64,000 bases of DNA from Xiphydria camelus (taxonomy: Eukaryota; Arthropoda; Insecta; Hymenoptera; Xiphydriidae): positions 12,963,635 to 13,027,634 of the forward strand of contig OY783194.1 in NCBI GenBank assembly GCA_963678675.1, written 5' to 3'. The translations under genes and the position numbers were made by a program. The notes beneath the pieces were generated by a model, which saw only the letters and a program-made list of their open reading frames with translations, was not told where the DNA came from and ran no database searches. Positions 57,133 through 64,000 of the stretch are shown one piece after another; within the stretch, counting starts at the first letter, position 1, and every line of letters begins with the position of its first letter.

Positions 57133-59533
57133 GTCCAGGGAAATAAGACTTCCTCTGCGGAATGAGAGAAAGCAAGCTGGATTTTTGCAGAGATCTTCGT
57201 TTTGATGTTCTAATGAAGCACCAAAAAGTCTCATATGCTCACCCTTGTGCGTCTCGAGATATCAAAGGTCAAAGGTCATGAAAATCAGTTTTTTGCGAAA
57301 ATCTCGCTTCCGATTAGTCTGATGTCTTAAGAAGTTTTAACAAAATTTACGTAAAACAGCATTCTCTACAAGTTTGATTCTATACATTTTTTTGTAATAT
57401 CAACCGTTTTCGAGATATAGCGTGAAGGAGCGGGAGCGCGCATTTTTGAATAGGTCATAGTGTATATACTACCCAATTATGGAGAAAGGCAGTAATTAGC
57501 AAAACAAATCGAAGTGCGTTTCTTGTGGTACCATTGAATATCTTCAATTATTTTGTAACCAAATTTTGTACCCTTTCGTAGTGTTAAAGGTAGGTTTTAT
57601 TAGTAATCTGTCTTGGAAACCCTTCGGCAAAAGGCATCGAAGTTAAAGTTGATTTTCCACAAATTTGTTGGTTAGCAATTACTGCCTTTCTCCATAGTTG
57701 GGCAGTATACTGCTTAGCTATAACTATAAATGCACTTTTCTTAGTAGTTATACTAAAAAATTGAATTCCTGTTATTATTTCAGTTAAAAGTTTGTTCATT
57801 TATAAAAAAGAATATAATAAATAATTAATAACAAGAAATGCATCCTTTTCCGCACCACTTTTGAAGTAGAATGCAAGGCGCGTTTTTTTAGACATGGCTT
57901 CTGAACAGTAACCGATTCACGTCTTTCACAATTGCCAGCGTGCTTTATGTTTCCTCTTCTTCGTCCTCGTCTTCTTCAGGTTCCTCAAGTAGTTCTACCA
58001 CAATATTGTTTTCATCATCACACGCTTCCGCTGTATCTAATTGCAAAATCTCTTCAGGCTCATGGCCACTGAAGTCTTCAATCTAAGTTCTAACATAATT
58101 GTTATATTTGACGGTTAGTCAGACAATTTTAAAAATATAAAAGCAATGGAGCAATTAAGACGAACTACTGCACAGTCTACATCTTATGAAGTTCGCTTTG
58201 ATGCAACAATGAATGTGCCAATCAGCCAAGAAAAGTTCTTATCAAACCGATGCAACAAAAACATTTTTATTGAAATGCTTATTGAACAACTACAAGCTGC
58301 GAACATCGCTACAATATAAGCCAAGGATGATGCGGATGTCCTAATCATCGAAACAGCCATCGAAGTATCGGAAAGAGAAAGAACCGCCGTCATCATTAGA
58401 GAAGACATTGATTTGCTTGTTCTTTTAGGGGGGGGGGGGGGGGGTCTAAAAATCAATTTTTTAAATTGCCTTTTCTTATAGTGAAACATTTAAAGAATGT
58501 TGCTTCCAAATTTCAAGTCAATCGGAGCAAAACTCTCAGTCATAGATCTTTAAAAAACGAGATGCTAGAGCCGAAAACAACACTATTGCCACCTGCCCCA
58601 GACGAACTATTAAACACAATCTTCTGCAATTGTAAAAAAGGACGTGGTGCGCAGTGTGGACGTAGAAAAGTAGGACTACCATGCTCTACAGTTTGTGGTT
58701 AGTGTCACGGACAGGCATGCCTGAATCGTTCCTCAGAATTGCAAGACATTGAAAACTTCAGTGGCCATGAGCCTGAAGAGATTTTGCAATGAGATACAGC
58801 GGAACCGTATGATGATGAAGACAAAACTACTTGAGAAACCTGAAGAAGACGAGGACGAAGAAGAGGAAACATAAAGCACGCCGGCAACTGCGGAAGACGT
58901 GAATCGGTTACTGTTCAGAAACTTTGGTTAATATCGAAAACATGGATTAGGCCAGTAGGGTAAACATGGATTAGGGTAGTAGGTACATGTGGTTGTAGTA
59001 ACATATCTTAAAAAAACGCGCCTTCCATTCTACTTCAAAAGTAGTGCGGAAAAGGATGCATTATTTGTTATGAATTATTTATTATATTTTTTTATAAATG
59101 AACAAACTTTTAATTGAAACAATAATAGGAATTCAATTTTTTAGTAACTACTAAGAAAAGTGTATTTATAGTTATAGCTAAGCAGTATAATATACAGTAT
59201 TACCTATTCAAAAATGCACGCTCCCGCTTCTTCACGGTATATCTCGAAGACGGTTGATCGTACAAAAAATGTATATAATCAAACTTGTAGAGAATACTGT
59301 TTTACGTAAATTTTGTTAAAACTTCTTAAGACATCAGACTAGCCGGAAGCGAGATTTTCGCAAAAAACTGATTTTCATGACCTTTGACCTTCGATATCTC
59401 GAGACGCACAAGGGTGAGCATATGAGACTTTTTGATGCTTCATTAGAACATCAAAACGAAGATCTCTGCAAAAATCTAGCTTGCTTTCTCTCATTCCGCA
59501 GATGGGGTTTTTATATGCCTTATTTCCCTGGAC
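57133..59533. mobile_element. 2.4-kb fold-back carrying gene fragments (TA)
   Basis: Ends GTCCAGGGAAATAAG and inverse; TA at 57131-57132 and 59534-59535. Arms of about 800 bp (57133-58080 and about 58745-59533) with local indels; the arm ends nearest the loop contain inverted copies of the same coding segment (GGCCACTGAAGTCTTCAAT / ATTGAAAACTTCAGTGGCC). The loop carries a CXC-domain protein fragment. Confidence 0.88.
58147..58880 (+). pseudogene. Fragment of a multi-copy CXC-domain protein
   Basis: First part: RRTTAQSTSYEVRFDATMNV, PISQEKFLSNRCNKNIFIEM, LIEQLQAANIATI (stop) AKDDADVLIIETAIE, and REDIDLLVLL up to a 17-18 base G run (about 58429-58444). Second part: LLPPAPDELLNTIFCNCKKG, GAQCGRRKVGLPCSTVCG, a stop in place of a residue, then CHGQACLN. 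The C-x-C...C...C-R-K-x-x-L...C pattern is a Tesmin/TSO1-like CXC zinc-binding motif. The middle of the protein is deleted at the G run. Such proteins are multi-copy in invertebrates and probably belong to mobile elements; function unknown. Confidence 0.7.
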
Positions 59534-59535
59534 TA

Positions 59536-60046
59536 TCAATTCTTCGACGAGACGAAAGGCGCTAACGGTGCGCTATCGGCGCGGAGGCGCTGACGACGCG
59601 CGAACGGTACGCGTGGGGGCGCTGCCGGAATGCTAACGGCGCGTAGGCGAGTCAGAGGTCGCGCGCTAAGAGGGGAAAGCGTACCGGACTCGCTGGTGAT
59701 CGCCGATGGATCCCGCTATCCGTGACGGAGGTCTCCCGGGCTTCCCGGGTCCTGAGGACGGCTTCGAAGCTCCCTCACGATCCTTCGATCCGATCTCGTT
59801 CTCCGCTTGGCTCCCGACGTTCTCCCTATCTCGTGCGGCGTAATCGCACCTCACTCGCGTCGGACGTTTTGAAGTACGTTCAACGAACGTGAAAACAGAC
59901 GGTGCTACCGTTACGATCTTGCTCGTATTGGGACCGTGCAACTGGTTGGAGGGGATACGGCGAACGATCGTGCGTAACTAGTGGTGAAGTCTAGAAGTTA
60001 GTAGGCACGTCTCTCCATATAATATCAAGTGTCTAATTGTTTAAAC
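59536..60046. other. GC-rich block, no recognised gene
   Basis: Repeated CGCTAACGG/CGGCGCG motifs at 59570-59660 (GGCGCTAACGGTGCGCT, GGAATGCTAACGGCGCG). No supported coding sequence. Confidence 0.4.
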
Positions 60047-61865
60047 ATGGGAGTGCGCAAATGCTGTATTGTTAGTTGTCAAAATACTTCAAGAAACAAC
60101 AAGTATAAATTCTATTATTTCCCAAGAGCTCAGCATAAGTTGATTGAAAGGGAAAAGTGAATTGCCATCGTAAGAAAGCAGAAGTAAGTATCATAACCTC
60201 AATTGTTCATTCGAAAAATATATACACGATAAATCTCATTTAAAATGATTATTAAGTTTTATTAAAATAAAGAGTAACAGTTAATTCTTAACATTTTAGT
60301 GGATATGAATGCAGTTGGAATCCCAAACCATTAGATACAATCTGCAGTTCTCATTTTATCGGAGATAAAAAGGGAGACGAAGAACTGAGTCCCAATTATA
60401 TACCAACGAAGTTTATTTCAACTAATCCTGGACAAACCTTGAATGAAACTGCAGCTCTAAAAAGGTAATTATTCTATTCTTATTATTAAACCCAAACTAA
60501 TACAGTTAAATGTAACAATTGACAAATAATTTCAGACACCAGCGTTTCCTAAAGCGTACGCTACCGAAAGGATTGTCAGTGGTGACTGCAAGTAATATCA
60601 ACTCCGATAGTGATGTAAATGCCGAGGTTCCAATGGATTCCACTTCGAAAAGAGAAGAAAATTCAGCGAATGAAGATAAGAGTAAAATAGCGATGGATGA
60701 TAGCGATAGCGATGAGTTCATATTTGATTTGTGTGGTAAACGTCATCAAGAGTGTCAAGTAGATATTTTTGTTCCTTGCGATAGATTTGAAAAACTGTTA
60801 TGTTGCAATAGATTTAGCTTTGGATCTAACACCTGTGAAGCTGAAACTCAAACTAAGATAAATATGCCAACTGGTACAATAGAAATAAATTGTTCGAGGA
60901 AGTTCAAAAATAAAAGGTGTGGCACACTGCAAAAAGATTATGTCGATACGGGAGTTGGATCTGATTCTGTATACAATGCATTTGATGATGGAATTAATTT
61001 CCAAGGATTAGTTGAAAACGATGAACAACTGACAGATCTTGCTGGGGTGTCATTTGATATTTTCAACTTTTTGATGGAGAAACTGACTGTGTCAGAAAAA
61101 ATCCAAATTCCAAAAAATATTAGGCTGTTTATTTTTCTTTTCAAAATGAAAACTGCTTTAACATTCGCAGCGATTAGCGCAATATTCTATATTCATAGAA
61201 CAACAGTTTCCAGGATCTTTTATTCAACTTTGGAAAGTCTAACTCAAGCAACTGCAACTTTAGTATTTTGGCCAGACAAATCAAGTGTTCGAGCAACAAT
61301 GCCTGATTCCTTCAAGCCACAGTACAGTGATACTCGAGTCATCATTGACTGTACCGAGTTCAAAATAGATATTCCTTCTACACATTGGATGATCGAGTTT
61401 TTTGTTATTCTCACTATAAGAAGGGGTTTACTATTAAAGTGTTGATTGGTATTACTCCTGGTGGTTTTATCTGTTTTAAGTCTCCTGCAGCCGGTGGCCG
61501 AAAAAGTGATTCTCAAATAACAATCGAATCTGGTTTCATTGATTATTTAGAAGAAGGAGATACAGTGTGTACTAGCAGATAAAGGATTTCCAGAAATTAA
61601 AAATATTATTGACAGTCAAGGTAAAAAAGGGAAAGTGATTATGCCACCATTTTTAGAAAAAAAAAAGAATTTTCACGAGAAGAAACTAGGGACACTCTTA
61701 TACTGTGACTAGAGTTAGAATTCACGTGGAAAGGATAATGCAACGTTTGAGGACTTACCATATTTTAAATAAAATACCGGAACATTTATTCGATCATGTT
61801 GACAGTATTATACATATGTGCTGTGTACTTGTAAATCTACAACCGCCAATATTTGCATCAACGTA
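60047..61865 (+). pseudogene. THAP/DDE transposase (ISL2EU-like), decayed
   Basis: Three exons that splice in frame: 60047-60183 (MGVRKCCIVSCQNTSRNN), 60300-60464 (PLDTICSSHFIGDKKG), 60536 onward. C-x4-C then C-x2-H with a YIPTKF end is a THAP finger; its conserved Trp codon is a TGA stop at 60157. The third exon holds an acidic linker, then NDEQLTDLAGVSFDIFNFLM, FIFLFKMKTALTFAAISAIF, HRTTVSRIFYSTLESL, IIDCTEFKIDIPS (catalytic D), after a shift near 61385 DDRVFCYSHYKKGFTIKVL and AGGRKSDSQITIESGFI, after another shift LADKGFPEIKN (second D) and HVERIMQRLRTYHIL region (catalytic E). DDE_Tnp_4 with THAP is typical of ISL2EU elements in the PIF/Harbinger group. At least four shifts make it inactive. 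Confidence 0.85.
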
Positions 61866-62450
61866 GTGAAACATATGTTCAGGAATTTTAATCAAAATCT
61901 GATGAGTTCTTAAACGCTGCATGATTCTTTCGACGTGTATTCTAACTTTTGCAATAGAATAAGTTTGTTCAGTTTTCTCTTTGGAAAAGTGAAAGTTCTT
62001 TTCCAAAAAAGGTGGCATAACTAGAATAACCTTTTTCCCTGCGCTGTCAAGTGTGGTTTTTATTTCTGGAAATCCTTTATCCGCCAAAACTATATCGCCG
62101 TCCTGTAACAAGTCTATGAGACTGGATTCAATTGTTATCTGTGAGTCACTTTTTCTACCGCCCTTATTTTTTATAATGTGAGTAACAATACACACGATCA
62201 TCAACAGCAGAAGGAACGTCAATTCTGAACTCAGCGCAGTCAATAATCACTCGAGTATCAGCATATTGGGCCTTGAAATAATCAGGCATTGTTGCATTTC
62301 CAAAAGTGAATAAAAAATTAGGAAATGAAAATGATCAAATGATACACCAGTAAGGTCTATGAGCTGTTCATCGTTTGTAACTGATCCGTGAAAATGAATT
62401 CCTCTATCTTTACATTCATCCACCGCTGAATCATTTCCAAATGCCACATC
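61866..62450 (-). pseudogene. Second ISL2EU-like transposase fragment, tail-to-tail
   Basis: On the minus strand: FHGSVTNDEQLIDLTGVSFD, then a deletion of the central catalytic part, then GGRKSDSQITIESSLIDLLQ, DIVLADKGFPEIKTTLDSAG, VILVMPPFLEKNFHFSKEKT, IHVERIMQRLRTHQILIKIP. It retains a longer intact C-terminal run than the plus-strand copy. The two copies meet at about 61865 with their C-terminal ends facing each other. Confidence 0.85.
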
Positions 62451-62960
62451 TAAAGTAACCTTCTGCGCTGTGCCGCATCCTTCTATTTGCTTATTGTAAT
62501 TCTATACCTACATATAAATAATTGCTATAAAATACACCACCGTCTCACGTCACGATCTGCATAGCAGCGCATAACTTGTACAGATTCCAATAAAATGTTT
62601 TATACAAATTTGTGTTATTAGTTGAAACATGTCTTATTATGCGTCAAAAACCCCGGCACTGTAGGTTTGATAGTTTTCGTAAAATTAATTCCTAAAAATT
62701 ACATTAAAAACAAGCGTCTAGACAGTAATACCCCCTTAATCCGTTATTGCATAACACGGTAAAATTGTATCCAAGGTATCTGCTGGGTAAATGTAACTCG
62801 TTCACTGCCAGCCACTACCGCTACCGAGTTAAAGTACATTATATGGCAGTCAACGTATCTGAAGGTGAATAAACCGGCCCTAAATGTTGTACTTACTGTT
62901 TATTACAATTCTATACATATAAATAATTGCTATAAAATACACCTGATGAAAAACATTCAT
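62451..62960. repeat. Direct repeat of about 45 bp, 405 bp apart
   Basis: TACATATAAATAATTGCTAT with flanks occurs at 62491-62538 and 62900-62943. Between them is a stray Harbinger-type terminus (ACCGGCCCTAA at 62874). Origin unknown. Confidence 0.6.
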
Positions 62961-64000
62961 ATTGTTGTTCACTAATTGGTTTTGCCGAGGATTTCTATAT
63001 TCTTATCGTATTTGGTACTGTATAAAAGTGCCTATTTTTCGCCGACTACTGCCACCAGGTGTCACTGTGCGGATCTTGCACGGTCCCAATAGCGGTTCGC
63101 ACGGGACTAACTCGCCGGTACGGTACCGGAACGCGCGCTCTACCTGGGACCGTCCGGATTGGCGTCTTCGCCGCGATCGCGCTCGCGACGTTTTGCACGG
63201 CCCTTTCGATGGCCGATTCGCACGCGTTATCTTGAAGGGGTCGATTGCACCCTTTTTTGTGACGCGGAGCGATTCTCCACGTCACAGAATATTGTAGGAC
63301 TTTCAATGAAGCACATTTCTTATCAAATGTGTCTACCTCGTAACCGTAGTAGGGGAGATGGGGCAGGTTGCAACACGGGTAGGTTGCAACACATCAAGTT
63401 TTTCTAAATAGAAACCCACCAGCGGAACATAAATTACAGGGTTAGTTGAGACGTTCTATGGCCTCTTATTAGTAGAAAGCACTGTGGTATCAACACAATT
63501 CTATCAGTTTTATAAAAGAAAGTGTAAGTCAGACGTAGGCAAATTTTAATCATTTTGAAGCATGGACTTTTTAGCGATATTACGAGTACTATTACTCAAT
63601 CTGAAATATGAAAATGACTAAGTTTTTTATCTTGTATATTTCTCTCTCATTTGGTCCCAAGGAGCATTTTGTTCCTTACATAAAAAGTTAAAATTTTAAG
63701 TTAAATAGGAAACAGTTCGTACTCGAGGTGGGTTGCAACAATCATTGTAATAACTACACAGTGCGAAATTATGCAAGAAAAACACTCTATAGTGTGCTGC
63801 GATATTTACAACAAAACCGAAGCAACAGGCTGAGATTAGGAATAGTGAAGGTTGTACGAACGCACTGTGCTTGAGTGTACCCCTGCGCCAGGCTTAGAGT
63901 TAGCACGCCTGTCAGGATGAGCACGGCTGTTACATTAGCGGCGCTAGTCGCGACAAGTATGTTTGGGTGTAGCCTGTATCATCCGTATCACCATGCTAAC
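62961..64000. other. No gene recognised; element end with GGTTGCAAC motifs
   Basis: 63050-63260 is GC-rich, without a supported gene. From about 63351 (GGGGAGATGGGGCAGGTTGC) the motif GGTTGCAACA appears at 63364, 63380 and 63729; this looks like the left end of another insect MITE family whose right end would be outside the window. Confidence 0.4.

Overview
The window looks like an insect nuclear genome, probably Hymenoptera (inferred from the repeat families: R1-type LINEs with DUF4780 ORF1, many mariner and piggyBac-type MITEs, very long CT microsatellites). Genes have introns with GT/AG borders. I see no tRNA, rRNA, CRISPR or bacterial operon. Almost everything is transposable-element DNA lying inside one host gene.

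Host gene: two short plus-strand exons, 7853-7949 and 37797-37940, splice in frame into a contiguous piece of an angiotensin-converting enzyme (ACE/Ance) family peptidase. The intron between them is about 29.8 kb and is filled with nested elements. The other ACE exons were not found and presumably lie outside the window.

Upstream of the first exon (1-7852): two inverted copies of an 0.8-kb TA-flanked fold-back element (542-1321, 6210-7024) surround a 2.8-kb Transib element (3316-6099). That element has CACAGTG ends, a CGCCG target duplication and a decayed RAG1-like transposase. Several palindromic MITEs follow.

First half of the intron (7950-17071): a mariner fold-back, a dead Tc1 transposase, a decayed Polinton/Maverick-like type-B DNA polymerase on the minus strand (10690-13983), a degenerate 33-36 bp repeat tract and another mariner fold-back.

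Centre (17076-36849): a Sola-like (DUF7869-type) DNA transposon with 4-bp AAAT duplications, swollen from about 3.7 kb to 19.8 kb by five insertions: a 2.3-kb fold-back, a piggyBac-type MITE, an R1-clade LINE, a TA-flanked MITE and a 2.0-kb fold-back. The LINE is itself split by a second Transib element. That Transib holds two further LINE fragments, and one of those holds a further MITE. Target duplications and reading frames across each junction let the order of insertion be read.

Downstream of the second exon (37941-64000): a very long CT microsatellite, a 2.3-kb fold-back with a nested mariner, and a DUF4817-type mariner split by a 14.2-kb two-gene DNA transposon. This transposon (42314-56544) has identical 37-bp ends and an intact 850-codon C2H2 transposase-like gene. 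After it come a 2.4-kb fold-back carrying a CXC-domain gene fragment, and a tail-to-tail pair of THAP/DDE (ISL2EU-like) transposase relics.
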